In this document: positions 19,262 through 30,739 of the stretch, in pieces
How positions within the stretch are numbered: the first letter of the stretch is position 1
Layout: every line of letters begins with the position of its first letter
DNA from: Pectinophora gossypiella
Taxonomy: Eukaryota; Arthropoda; Insecta; Lepidoptera; Gelechiidae
Assembly: GCF_024362695.1 (NCBI RefSeq)
Contig: NW_026063248.1
Location: forward strand, 248,001-312,000
Direction: 5' to 3'
DNA length: 64,000 nucleotides
The notes under the pieces: generated by a model
Told to the model about the DNA's origin: nothing
Database searches by the model: none
Seen by the model: the letters and a program-made list of their open reading frames with translations, nothing else
Program-made: the position numbers and the translations under genes

Positions 19262-19625
19262 CCTCCCGCATTCTAATCATGTTACGTCTGTTGGATTATA
19301 ATGACTAGCCTTTGAGTACGTTATCTTGCAATAGGTCCATAGCTTACGCGGCCTCTATCGGAATGGTATCTATTTTATTTCTTGTTGTTGTCACTTGTCA
19401 GGTTAAGAATGCAATATCAGAAGAAGGAAAAAATTATTGGGCTCCTTTGGAAAGGTTGGAAGGCGCGAAACTCGTACGTAGCTGCTGAGAAAAATGGTGC
19501 TACGGACGTGAGTTGGCTAAAAGTCGTTTACAACATACTTAATGCATTTTTTTTTATTTGTGTTTCTGATTCTGATAACCTTCCCCTTTAAAATTGATAT
19601 ACATTATGATATATAATTATGTATA
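19262..19625 (-). repeat. Foldback right arm, inner piece
   Basis: This is the inverse copy of 18545-18920. It ends at the TA where the 16.1-kb element is inserted. Confidence 0.75.
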
Positions 19626-20119
19626 CAGGGTGTAACGGAAGGGGGGTATCAAGCCGAAAGGGGACAAAACTATACCTTATGTAGATCTTATCTGCAAAAT
19701 TTCAATTAAAAAAAACACTTTTGATATTTTTTTCAATTTCAGTTAAAAAAAATATTTTAATATTTCCAGCATGTAAAAAACGCGGCACAGCACTATTGAG
19801 GTCACTGTTCTTAATCCACTCAAATATTGGCACTACACAAATCTCCTAGCGCGTCCTGGTCGCCTGGTACTCGCGGCGCTCGCACGGCCGCGATAGGTAC
19901 GAAATTCGAGCGGGCGGCGGCTTTGGCGGCAACGTCAAAGGGAGTCGGCGGCCGATTGGAACAATCCGAGTCGGCGGCACGTCGGCGACTGTAACAAACA
20001 AGAATGACACTAAAGCATCTAATAATTGGAGTCATTTTGCTTTGACAACTATTCTCACATTATTTTATGACGTGTAAAATAAGTTAAAATTACCTACTTG
20101 TTTAGGTAAGGTATTTAAT

Positions 20120-20666
20120 TTAATAGTAAATAGGAAAAAAAAGTGTGAAAGTGTGGGTAAGTAGGTAGGTAATTAATAATTAGACTTACGTTTTACAAGA
20201 AAGGTTCGAAATGTCGTCATCCCCGTTCGATGCACAGACCTGCCGCTTCATCTGTCCACAACACTTTCGAAGCAAAGTCTGGTGAGCTTTCCACTTGAAC
20301 TCGGTACCATTCTCAGAATGCCACACGAGGTAAATAATCAGCAGGAATTAGCTCGGGCGTACGTTGCATGTGGTAAGGTTCGCGTGGTAGTCCTTGGGTT
20401 GGCTGCACGGCTAGTACGGCTTCTTCAAACTCCGGATCACGGGTCGCCGAGCGGCCAGTCTCGGATGACGCGTGGAAAGAGCCCGTTAAATGCAGTAGGC
20501 GATTGACCATTTTCCTGAAGCAATGCAGTGAAGGCAGTTGCCTGGCTTCATCAGCTGGTCTACCTTCTATGAATCGCTGATACAAGTTCCGTGCTTCACT
20601 TAAGTTGCCATCGCCGGCACCCACACACATCATCATTTCATAATAACCTACATTACTCAAAGACAC
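20120..20666 (-). pseudogene. Decayed transposase (DUF4817 helix-turn-helix plus DDE remnant)
   Basis: From the Met at 20666 about 117 codons are open. The segment GYYEMMMCVGAG...ARNLYQRF..GR, the LTGSF motif and a HLQR/MQRT...PADY-type motif match the DUF4817 N-terminus common in arthropod transposons with DDE_3 transposases. After a frameshift near 20312, the minus strand near 20245-20285 encodes VLWTDEA, the first catalytic Asp region. Further frame changes and lost sequence make it inactive. It reads towards the left inverted repeat of the 16.1-kb element and is probably that element's own gene. Confidence 0.65.
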
Positions 20667-21862
20667 CTCGAACTATCACTGATCACAGTTATCACAACAA
20701 ATCCAAATTTCGAACTTCACTCCACAGATAGTAAACAAGCACTGACAAATAATTTGACAGTTTACTTTCGTGTGCATGTTTCTATCTCTTTCGAATGCTA
20801 GTATCCTGGTACTTAAGGGTATGTTATTTCTTTGTGCGCAATAAAATATTTTTATGGTATTGTTTGAATGAATGAATGTATTGTATTTTATGAAAGTAGG
20901 TACGTATTTTACTTTGAACCTAGAAAAGTAAAAAAGTCGTTTATCTAATAAGGATCACCCGCGCTCACACTCTGGCACTAACACAGAATTGCCACGTTTC
21001 TTCGCAAATATCCCGCGCAATAGCAGAAGGCGAAATTAATCTGTCAATAATAAGACATACTATCACTCTGCCCGTATCCCTAATGGGGTGGGCAGAGTCA
21101 CAAGAACATCCCATTAGCGGTACGAGCATGATAATTATTTATGTACCTATGTTATGATTACTTGTGGCTCTGTCTGCCCCATAAGAGATAAAGGCGTGAT
21201 ATTATGTATGTATGTTTGGTACGGGCATGTAGCGATACGAGCGTGTAGTGGTAAGTGAAATTCCGCAGTCTCTGCCTACTCCAATGGGAAAAAGGCGTGA
21301 TGTTATTGTTCACTGTTGGACAATACACGACTACAATTTAGGAAGGAAAAAAAAATACAAAAAAAAATAATATTTTTTATCATGGTTAATGATAACTTTC
21401 CCTTAACAGCACCGCCATTTTGAATTTCGGGTGCACTAGGGCTTGCCGATCAAAAAATGACTATCGATAATCTATCCCGACCGAGAGTCGATCGATAGCA
21501 AGACTATTGATAACTCGGAAAGTGGGAACATTTTCGATTTTATTACCTAAGTGCAATACAATCGATAGTATCGTTGCGGATTAATAACAAACTATCGATA
21601 ATTTTGCCCTCAGTCAGTAGTATTGCTACACTCCGATAGTATGGTTATTTTGAGTGGGCTGATTGTCTAAACTGAATTTCAATAACTCAAAAGTCCATGG
21701 ATTTAGATTTTTTGAAAAGTTATTTTTTTATTTCTACCAATCAAAATCGTAGTTGAAAATGATTATGATCGATAATCGATACTGAACTATCGATAGTTTG
21801 AAACACTAGCGTGCCTTTTTCTATTCGCGAGCCCTGGCATCCTGGTACAGGGTATAAGTCCC
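20667..21862. other. Interior of the TA element: SINE-like pieces and a TATCGATA cluster
   Basis: No gene is visible. At 21060-21310 there are two oppositely oriented SINE-like segments with ccctaatggggtgggcagag. From 21455 to 21805 there are six or more TATCGATA-like sites. A stretch near 20830-20930 resembles 29090-29160 on the other side of the DIRS element. Confidence 0.5.
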
Positions 21863-22033
21863 ATTATATTTCACAGCTTCACTCTTTGCGATTTAGGTTT
21901 AACATATTGTAGTCGGCCCCCTAGCTACTGCCTTGCACGGATATTTTAGAGATATAGTAGGGAATTTAAAAATATTCTACTGGCCACACTTTTATGCATG
22001 GCCACCCCCACGTATCATCACTTTACTTCATTC
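21863..22033 (+). repeat. DIRS left inverted terminal repeat
   Basis: It shares a long stretch (tttaacatattgtagtcggc through gtatcatcactttacttcatt) with the inverse of 28661-28790. The outermost bases differ, which is usual for DIRS ends. Confidence 0.85.
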
Positions 22034-22126
22034 CGTGTTTCCGCGCTCAAGCCTTCGCACGTTCCAAAGATCAAATTCAAATTTGTTCAAACTTGATTGT
22101 TCGTTTTTTTTTGCAAAAATATCGCC

Positions 22127-23472
22127 ATGCCTAGAAATAAGCGTAAAAGTGACGATGACTATGAAGAAATTCGTCGGAAACTCCGTAAATTGGAAGCTCG
22201 TCTTGAGGCTCAACCTCGCTGTGCTCGTCGTAACCGTATAATATCGTCAGAGAGTGAACCAATGGGTTAGTATCTATTTGTTTTATGCAAGTACCCACAT
22301 AATGTACATACTGGAAAAAGAGTGTTGCGTAACTACCACGAAGGGTTTTTACTTTCACATTACATTTTCTCAGTTATGTTATGATGTTAGTGATGCGAGA
22401 CGCCATCTGGGCTATCTCTGTCACGTACCCATACTATGCGCTTTGTCCAAATGGGACTCAGTCTACCCTCAAACAAAAGAACATCATAATTTATGTACGT
22501 TATCCGTTCATTACAGACTCTGAAAACGATACGGCATCGATAATCATGGACTCGAATCTCGAGCCGCCCATGGTGGCCACGTCGCCACAGCGCACGCCCG
22601 GCGACGCGTCGGGGGCGCAGCCCGCGAGCCGCGCGCCGACGCCCGTCGGTGACGCCGCGGAACCCTCCTCAATGCCAGAATCGCAGGAGTTGGATGAGGA
22701 AGTACTAGCTATTTTGGGCGATGCTCCAAAGAAAGAAACTAAGTTCGGAAAAGCTATTTACAAAGATTTAGCTTCTAGGTGGCAAGAAGTACTTGATAAG
22801 GGTTTACCTAAGGAGGTTAAGGAAAAGTTGCTCCAAGAATACCTAATACCTGAAAATTGTCCTTTACTAGTCGCACCTGCACTTAACCCGGAGGTTAAGG
22901 CTGCGCTAGCTGAATCTATGATAAAGAGAGACTCATCTTTAATGAATAAGCAAAAGCAACTAGGTATTGCTATATCCGCTATCAGTCAAGCTATTGAGTT
23001 AGCATTAGCGAAAGAAAGTCACATAAAGATACTTAAACCCCTGAGCGATGCGTGCCGATTGTTGTGTGATAGCCACTATTACGATACGAGAACACGTCGT
23101 AGCTTTGTGATATCAGCTATCAACGCAGAGATGAAAGAAACGATTACGGAGACTAAGAGAGATCATCTATTATTTGGTGAAAATATTTCAGATAAAGTAA
23201 AAGCTGCTAAAACAATCAAAAAGTCTGGATCTGAGTTAAAAAGAAATGAAAAATTACCTACTTTCAACAAAAATAATTTTGTCCGGACCACTAATAAAAA
23301 TATAAACAACAATCGTTTAAACTGGAAGACCCTGCCTCGGAAGACGGCAGCCAAGTCCGAAGCAGGGAAGTCTCGCCGCAGTCAGCACCAGCGCACAGCC
23401 CCGAGCACCAGCTCTCAACAGCGGGAGACATCGGACCAGCCAGCAGCGTCGAGACAATACAGGAAGCGATAA
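22127..23472 (+). CDS. gag: DIRS Gag (two exons with a probable 251-bp intron)
   Basis: Exon 1 (22127-22265) starts with a Met and a highly charged MPRNKRKSDDD segment. It would run into a stop at 22268 unless spliced at G|GTTAGT. Exon 2 (from 22517, after ttacag) continues in frame as DSENDT, then about 315 residues to 23472. The protein has a Pro/Ala-rich part, a helical middle with IPENCPLL and HYYDTRTRR-type segments, and a Lys/Arg-rich tail. That matches the Gag-like first frame of DIRS elements. A later Met at 22381 would lie within the intron and is not favoured. Confidence 0.75.
22266..22516 (+). other. Probable intron in DIRS gag
   Basis: GTTAGT at the left border and a pyrimidine-rich stretch ending ttacag at the right border. 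Splicing joins ATG G to AC TCT without a frame change. Confidence 0.65.
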
Positions 23473-23902
23473 ATTCTGAGGTATGCTACGCAGGCCGATT
23501 ACAGTTCTTTGCTAATGCTTGGCGAGAGATAACCGACGATCCTACCATACTGTCATGCTTAAAAGGATATAAAATCCCCTTTACGTCACCTCCTTGCCGA
23601 GATAACAACCCACATGTATACCCTAAATCAGAAGAAGAAAATAGTGACTTTAATAAGGCTATTAAACATTTATTAAATATTAATGCTATATCTACATGTA
23701 CACACGTAGAAGGAGAATTTTTGTCAAGTATCTTCTTAATTCCTAAATCAAACGGAGACAAGAGATTTATATTAAATTTAAAATCTATACTTATAATAAA
23801 TCTGTAGAGAGGTCAATTCTGTACATTAAATATTTTTTCAAAATAACTATCAGGGGGTGATAAGTGATCGATACTGATGCCAAAAATGCAATCAGTAAAA
23901 TT

Positions 23903-23955
<53 letters not shown>

Positions 23956-26900
23956 ATGTTCCTTATAGAAACAAAAACTACTGGACGGATTTTAATGAAA
24001 CTTGGTACAATTATTCTTCACACTCCTGGACAGGTTATAGTATACTTTTCATCACGCTACAATCAATAGGAGCAGAGTAGTGAAGGGAAATCCTTTTGTA
24101 TGAAAAATCTAAACCACTCAAGTTAGACGTTTGAAATTTGGCATGCAAGTACCTTAGATACCGTAGAGGTGCACTAAGAAAGGAATTCCCGAAAATCCTA
24201 CGGGAACGGGAATTAGCGGGAAAATCCTTTTGTATGAAAAATCTAAACCACTCAAGTTAGACGTTTGAAATTTGGCATGCAGATACCTTAGATAACGTAG
24301 AGGTGCACTAAGAAAGGAATTCCCGAAATTCCCACGGGAACGGGAATTAGCGGGAAAATCCTTTTGTATGAAAAATCTAAACCACTCAAGTTAGACGTTT
24401 GAAATTTGGCATGCAGATACCTTAGGTACCGTAGAGGTGCACTAAGAAAGGAATTCCCGAAATTCCCACGAGAACGGGAATTAGCGGGAAAATCCTTTTG
24501 TATGAAAAATCTAAACCACTCAAGTTAGACGTTTGAAATTTGGCATGCAGGTACCATAGGTACCGTAAAGGTGCACTAAGAAAGGAATTCCCAAAATTCT
24601 CACGGGAACGGGAATTAGCGGGAAAATCCTTTTGTATGAAAAATCTAAACCACTCAAGTTAGACGTTTGAAATTTGGCATGCAGATACCTTAGGTACCGT
24701 AGAGGTGCACTAAGAAAGGAATTCCCGAAATTCCCACGAGAACGGGAATTAGCGGGAAAATCCTTTTGTACGAAAAATCTAAACCACTCAAGTCAGACGT
24801 TTGAAATTTGTTATGCAGGTACCTTAGGTACCGTGGAGGTGCACTAAGAAAGGAATTCCCGAAATTCCCACGGGAATGGGAATTAGCGGGAAAATCCTTT
24901 TGTATGAAAAATCTAAACCACTCAAGTTAGACGTTTGAAATTTGTCATGCAGGTACCTTAGGTACCGTGGAGGTGCACTAAGAAAGGAATTCCCGAAATT
25001 CCTATGGGAATGGGAATTAACGGGAAAATCCTTTTGTATGAAAAATCTAAACCATTCAAGTTAGACGTTTGAAATTTGGCATGCAGGTACTTTAGTAAAC
25101 TTAAAGCTTAGTTGCAACAGGATATTACAAAATTCCCACGGGAACGGTAGTTAGCGGGAAAAAACATTTGTATGAAAAAATCAAATCTAAATAAAAGGAG
25201 AAACTGATTGACTCAGTGACTGACATATCAACGCATAGCCTGAACGGCTAAACGTAAGCATTTGAAATTTGGAAGGGACATAGCTTAGGTACCGTAGAGG
25301 TGCACTAAGAAAGGAATTCCCGGAATTCCCACGGGAACAGAAATTAGCGGGAAAATCCTTTTGTATGAAAAATCTAAACCGCTTAAGATAGATGTTTTCA
25401 ATTCAATTCAATTAAATTATTTATTGCATTCCATGTAGTACAATGGGGTGTTACATAGGCATAGGAACTAAAACATGGACCCTGTAGGGCACAGCAACGT
25501 TGAAGGGAAGAGAGGAAGTGTGTATTAAAATTAAAACTCAATGAACAATCAATTAAAAAAAAATCTATTCAATCAATTGATTTAATCTAGCATGCATGCA
25601 TACCTTAGTAAATATAAAGTTTATTTTTGGCTGTATTTTGAAAAATGGGAGTTATTGGGAAAAAAATTGTATGAAAAAATCTAAACTGCATAAGGTAGAT
25701 GCTTGAAATTTGATATGCACCACACACACAAAGATCTCTCTCTTATATAACACACCACGCGGACGAAGTCGCGGGCAAAAGCTAGTGCTTAAATAAATTT
25801 ATTGATACGAAACATTTTAAAATGGAAGATTATAGAACCGTTTCTAAATTAATTACAAGTAACTGCTACATGGCTTCTATAGATATGAAAGACGCATATT
25901 TTTTAATTCCTGTCAGTTGTCAAAGTAAAAAATATCTCCGCTTTAAATATAATAATGTTCTATATGAATTTAATTGTCTTCCGTTTGGTCTTTCCACTGC
26001 GCCATATGTATTTACAAAACTATTAAAACCAGTAATGGAATTTTTAAGATCTAAAAATTTAATTTCAATAATATATCTTGACGATATATTTTGCATCGGT
26101 AGAACTTACGCTGAATGTCAACAAAATGTAGAATTCACAAAGAAAACATTGGAAAAGTTCGGTTTTCTCATAAACTACGAGAAAAGCTGCTTGACTCCTA
26201 GCACTAACTGCAAATACCTGGGTTTCATTTCTGACTCTGTAGAAATGTGTTTAAAATTACCAAGAGAGAAAAGACAAAAAATAAGAGATGTTTTGTTAAA
26301 ATTTTCAAATTTAAATAGTTGTAAACTGCGTGAATTTGCAAGTTTTATCGGGCTGTTAACTTCCGCATGCCCAGCCATTCAATATGGATGGCTATACACC
26401 AAGCAATTCGAAAGGGCAAAATATCTTTATTTATTAGAAAACGACAGTTATAATCAAGTAGTTACCTTACCTACATCTCTTAGAAACGACATGAAATGGT
26501 GGCTCAAACATATTGACCGTGGATTTAATCCTTTGAGATTTAACGAGTATCAAGTCGAGATTTTTTCAGATGCCTCTCTTAGTGGTTGGGGTGCTTACAG
26601 TAAAGATATAGAATCACACGGGTTTTGGACAGAAGGTGAACAAAATTTACATATTAATGTTCTTGAGCTAAAGGCTGCGTTTTTTGCTCTAAAAATTTGT
26701 GCCGAACACTTATATAATTGTGAAATTTTACTTAGGCTTGACAATGTAACAGCCATCTCGTGTATAAACAGGATGGGCAGTATACAATATCATCATCTTA
26801 ATGAGATAACCAGGGACATATGGCAGTGGTGTGAAAAAAGGAAACTAATGTTATTTGCTTCTTATATAAACACTAGGGACAATCATGAAGCTGACTCATT

Positions 26901-27354
26901 ATCACGCCAAAAATTCATTGATACAGAGTGGGAACTTTGTGATTCTGCTTATACTGAAATTGTTAAAAAATTCGGTCAGCCAGATATAGACTTATTTGCT
27001 AGCAGGTGCAACGCAAAGACTTCGCGTTATATATCATGGAAATATGATCCTAATGCATGGACTATCGATGCATTCACTATTTCTTGGACGGATTTGTCCT
27101 TTTACGCCTTCCCACCTTTTTCTTTAATATTAAAAATGCTACAAAAAATTATATTTGACAAAGCTGAGGGTATAGTGGTTGTGCCCTATTGGCCAACACA
27201 ACCGTGGTTTCCAGTATTACAAAAGATTACGGTTTCAGACTTATTACATTTTGGCCCTCATAACCAACTTCTGAAATCTCCTTTCAGATTGACACACAAC
27301 CTGAGCCACAGCCTCACCTTGGTTGCCGTGAAATTATCAGGCAAGCTCTATTGA
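23295..27354 (+). CDS. pol: DIRS reverse transcriptase-RNase H, split by a Helitron
   Basis: The frame opens at 23295, overlapping gag by about 180 bases in the -1 phase, and runs to 23783. It resumes at 25786 and ends at 27354. Before the insertion it carries the RT start with SIFLIPKSNGDKRF. After it come YMASIDMKDAY, FGLSTAPYVF and the catalytic YLDD near 26070, then the DIRS-type RNase H with FSDASLSGWG, LELKA and NHEADSLSR, and a C-terminal DLFASRCN motif. The Helitron (23784-25785) sits exactly between two codons. The gene is otherwise undamaged. Confidence 0.88.
23784..25785 (+). mobile_element. Non-autonomous Helitron H1 with tandem repeats
   Basis: It begins TCTATACTTATAATAAA after an A and ends GCAAAAGCTAG before a T, the Helitron A|T insertion rule. 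A hairpin CGCGGAC-GAA-GTCGCG lies just before the end. Inside are a (CTGT)n run at about 23906-23954, about eight copies of a 134-bp repeat and a terminal unique region. No Rep/helicase gene is present. Confidence 0.85.
24100..25090 (+). repeat. 134-bp tandem repeat array in Helitron H1
   Basis: The motif atctaaaccactcaagttag recurs at 24107, 24241, 24375, 24509, 24643 and onwards at a constant 134-bp spacing. Each unit contains ggtaccttaggtacc-like palindromes and gggaattcc/ggaattccc inverse pairs. Confidence 0.9.
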
Positions 27355-28310
27355 AAGAACACAATATGTCATCAAAATCAGTCGACATAATGTTAGCCTC
27401 CTTATCTGATCATACCTATAGACAATACGATGGATGTATAAAAGCGTGGTTAGAATACTGTACTAATAATAATGTTGATTACTTAAAAGCCTCTATCACA
27501 ACTGTTATTGATTTTTTAACTCAAATTTTTGAGAAAGGAGTCAAGTATGGTACAGTTAACAGTTATAAATCTGCACTGTTATTAATATTAGGATTTAATT
27601 CAGAAGATATTAGATTAAAGCGATTCATGAAAGGCATTTTCAGATTGAGACCTCCGGCACCAAAATATGAATCCACATGGAACCCTAACATTGTGCTAGA
27701 TTATTTAGCACAAAAGTGGCCTAATGCTGATCTCGATCTAGAAATCCTTTCAAAGAAAACTTGCACTTTATTAGCCTTAGTGACCGCACATCGAGTACAA
27801 ACATTGGCTCTTATAAAATTAACAAATATAAAAATTGTTGATAATGTCGACATTATAATACACATCCCTGATTTGATAAAAACCTCAAAAGTTAACTCGT
27901 CACAACCTTTATTGAAACTGCCGTTTTTTAATGAGAAACCAGAAATTTGTCCAGCCAGAGCATTGTTAACATACATACAAAAAACTAGTGAGTTACGTAC
28001 ACGCAATCAAGAATATTTATTTATTAGCTATCGGCGACCACATCTGAATATTTCAGCGCAAAGAATTAGCCATTGGATAAAAGATACGATCCACGACAGT
28101 GGCGTAGATACATCGATATTTAGCGCCCATAGTACTCGACATGCGGCCACCTCGGCTGCCAGCAGACTCGGAGTTAACTTAGATGTAATTAGAAGAACAG
28201 CAGGCTGGACCCAGTCCTCCTGTGTGTTTGCTAGATTCTATAATCGAGAAGTAATTAGTGATCAAAGTCAGTTTGCATTGTCGATTCTGTCTAATAATAA
28301 TTCTTCATAA
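27351..28310 (+). CDS. DIRS tyrosine recombinase
   Basis: A 319-codon frame (first Met at 27366; open from the pol overlap) has an N-terminal SAM-like core-binding region (SDHTYRQYDGCIKAW). Its catalytic domain shows Arg in AHRVQ near residue 147, the HSTRH box near 260 and the nucleophile Tyr in ARFYNR near 295. It replaces the DDE integrase of LTR elements and inserts circular DNA. It overlaps the end of RT-RNase H by a few bases. All key residues are present. Confidence 0.88.
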   Translation: MKEHNMSSKSVDIMLASLSDHTYRQYDGCIKAWLEYCTNNNVDYLKASITTVIDFLTQIFEKGVKYGTVNSYKSALLLILGFNSEDIRLKRFMKGIFRLRPPAPKYESTWNPNIVLDYLAQKWPNADLDLEILSKKTCTLLALVTAHRVQTLALIKLTNIKIVDNVDIIIHIPDLIKTSKVNSSQPLLKLPFFNEKPEICPARALLTYIQKTSELRTRNQEYLFISYRRPHLNISAQRISHWIKDTIHDSGVDTSIFSAHSTRHAATSAASRLGVNLDVIRRTAGWTQSSCVFARFYNREVISDQSQFALSILSNNNSS

Positions 28311-28403
28311 ATACTTATGTAATTAATCTACAATTTCAATAAGGTTTTAATAAAACATTTATATTCAGTTCACATTATTTTTTATTACCTACTCTGAACA
28401 TCC

Positions 28404-28528
28404 TACAATATGTTAAACCTAAATCGCAAAGAGTGAAGCTGTGAAATATAATTGATGATCAAACGAACTTACCTGTACGTGAAGTTCGATCATAATTATA
28501 TGAACAGCTTCACTCGACGCGATTTACA
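28404..28528 (+). repeat. DIRS internal complementary region
   Basis: Bases 28404-28453 are the inverse of the left outer end (21863-21912) and 28454-28528 the inverse of the right outer end (28798-28873). The joined ends would template completion of the termini. Confidence 0.85.
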
Positions 28529-28660
28529 ATAACCCACCCTTAAGCATAATATATTATGAACTCCCTACCCTTATGGGTAATGTGATAATGTGAACTAAAC
28601 ACAGAACTATATAGACTAGTTATATATAGCTGTGATACTTAGGTATTTCGCTTTCAACTA

Positions 28661-28873
28661 AATGAAGTAAAGTGATGATACGTGGGGGTGGCCATGCATA
28701 AAAGTGTGGCCAGTAGAATATTTTTAAATTCCCTACTATATCTCTAAAATATCCGTGCAAGGCAGTAGCTAGGGGGCCGACTACAATATGTTAAACCTAA
28801 ATCGCGTCGAGTGAAGCTGTTCATATAATTATGATCGAACTTCACGTACAGGTAAGTTCGTTTGATCATCAAT
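28661..28873 (-). repeat. DIRS right inverted terminal repeat and outer end
   Basis: This is the inverse of the left terminal repeat up to about 28822, then a unique outer end that matches only the internal complementary region. Confidence 0.82.
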
Positions 28874-29338
28874 TAACTGTCCCAATGCAATTTGCAATTC
28901 CGTGCTTCGGAAGGCACGGTTGGTCCCGGTGACTACTTACTCATGTAAGAAAGTAGTCATTACATGAGTCATGTCAGGGGCCTCTGGCGGCTCAATAGTT
29001 ACCCTGACACCAGGGTTGATGAGGTTGGTAATCCACCTCACAACCCACACGATAGAAAAAGATTTAAAAAAATACTGTTATGTGTTTTTAATTCCTTGTA
29101 CGCAATAAAGTATTATTGTATTGTACGAAAGTACTTATTTTAAGATTACTTTTACCATGTCATAGTAAAAGTAAAGTTATGTTAGGTAGGTACTTTATTT
29201 GAGAAATTGATTTTGTCTTTACTATGTTGTAAACGTAACATTAATGTCTCGTTAATAAGATACACAATCACTTGCAGCTGCTCGTATCCCTAATGGGGTG
29301 GGCAGAGCCATAAGTAATCAGAACATACTAACATAATA
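28874..29338. other. Interior of the TA element, SINE-like sequence, no gene
   Basis: A segment at 28900-29060 (with ggttggtaatccacctcacaa) is repeated in inverse at about 35260-35400. A ccctaatggggtgggcagag tail lies at about 29287. I see no coding capacity. Confidence 0.5.
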
Positions 29339-29389
29339 TCACGCCCGTATCACTAAGGGGTAGGCAGTCACAACGGTACTTGAGAAATT

Positions 29390-29600
29390 TATTTTGCTTT
29401 TACTATGTTGTAAATCCCCAAGGAATTCTAACAAGCCTCTGACGTTGCCGGCCGCCTCAGGGAGGCACCCCGTCTGGCCAAGGTGCCGGACCCGGTAGTT
29501 GGCGGCTCCTTCACACTCCAGTAGCACATGGGCCGCTGTCTCGTCCATGCAGGTTCTGCACAGGGGCTTGTCGGTGACACCTAGTGTAAACAGATGTTTG
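29390..29600 (-). pseudogene. Non-LTR retrotransposon C-terminal fragment
   Basis: The minus strand encodes PLCRTCMDETAAHVLLEC. This is the zinc-like C-terminal segment after RNase H in I/R1/LOA-type LINE polyproteins. It is an isolated fragment, probably of the same element as the RNase H piece at 30740-30965. Confidence 0.6.
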
Positions 29601-29774
29601 TTGATATCACCGTGACCACACAGCTACACCTGCTACCTGCAGCTGTTACCTGTATTAGTGGAGACCTCTTCACATTTAGAATTCTTTTGGAGAGACAACT
29701 ATTGATGTTGGGTAGTGCCATCTTAGCCTGCCTGCATTTATTTACGGTGGTTCATAGTCTGGTGTGTTTGTTCA

Positions 29775-30390
29775 TTCCCAAATACCCTAATACCGAACTA
29801 GCTTTATTTGCGGATGATACAGCCATCTATTCTTCGTGCCGTGGTCGAGTTATGATGACCGGAATTCTCCAACGCGCCAATGCCTTGGGCAAGTAGTTTC
29901 GCAAATGGAGAATCAAGGTAAACCCGGAGAAAAGTGCAGCGGTGTACTTTTCAAAGGGCTATTATAATACGTCACGGTCACGCTGTCAACTTAAGTCATC
30001 AAGATGTCTGGCAAGCCGATCCCTTGGGAGGAGCAAATCAAATATCTCGGCGTAGTCTTAGATAGACGTCTTACTTTCAAGGCCCATATCAAACGTGTGC
30101 GCGATCGCGCCACGTTTGTAATGGGCCGTGTTCATTGTCTCCTTAACAAGCGTAGTAAATTATCCCTTAGGAATCTACACGACTTGCATCCGTCCGATCA
30201 TGACCTATGCAGGGGTAGTTTTCGCTCACGCGAGTCTCTCTCAAATCCACCGTCTACAGGAAATACAAAATCGTTCGTGGTTCCTTCGCAATGAAAATCT
30301 GCACATTGACCTAAGTCTGCCAACCATTGCCCAATGGCTCAAATTAGTTTTTTCGATTCTGCTCCGCACCAACCAAATCCCCTGGTAGTT
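29775..30390 (+). pseudogene. Jockey-type LINE reverse transcriptase fragment
   Basis: The plus strand carries LALFADDTAIY (the catalytic FADD box), then in shifted frames an NPEKS segment, IKYLGVVLDRRLTF and CIRPIMTYAGVVFAHA. All belong to the C-terminal half of jockey-clade RT. Frameshifts at about 29895 and 30180 make it inactive. It lies between two minus-strand LINE fragments. Confidence 0.75.
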
Positions 30391-30739
30391 GCGGCTTCCG
30401 AATACATCCCGCTTAGGAACGGTACTGAATAGCATCGGCGTCCGAAGTATGTAATACGATCCCGACGACCCGATTACTCTAGCCATAGAATCAGCCAATC
30501 AGCTCGCGACAACAAACATTTCAGGACCCCGATACCGACACCGCCGGCGTGGTCGACGACTTCCCTCAATCAGCGCTTATCGCTATCGACTTACTAGGGT
30601 CGTTTAATTCTTTCAAATATTTTTCCTCTCAGACGACGCCCTGAGCCGAGGTTCGCGCCCAACTGGGCACCCTCAGGCCTGTTGTCTTAAACGTTGTACC
30701 GGGTGAGAGCCTTCAGCGCTCCCCATTTGTCCGGCCAAG

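Larger units (their letters stand above)
21863..28873 (+). mobile_element. DIRS-type tyrosine-recombinase retrotransposon
   Basis: The left end (21863-22033) is repeated in inverse at 28661-28822. Just before the right repeat, an internal complementary region (28404-28528) joins the complements of the two outer ends. This is the arrangement defined for DIRS1. Between them are gag, RT-RNase H and a tyrosine recombinase in overlapping frames. No target duplication is seen, as expected. The element is 7.0 kb including a 2.0-kb Helitron in its RT gene. Confidence 0.9.

Noticed and set aside
19820..20035. Possible host exon with Ala/Arg-rich coding
   Set aside because: It lies within the decayed TIR element, is GC-biased and has no recognisable motif or splice sites.
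22381..22516. Upstream start for DIRS Gag at 22381
   Set aside because: This stretch lies between a good splice donor and acceptor and is not Gag-like; splicing from the Met at 22127 gives a better start.
24100..25090. Regular direct repeats that could suggest a CRISPR array
   Set aside because: The whole 134-bp unit is repeated with no unique spacers, and it lies in a Helitron of an insect genome.
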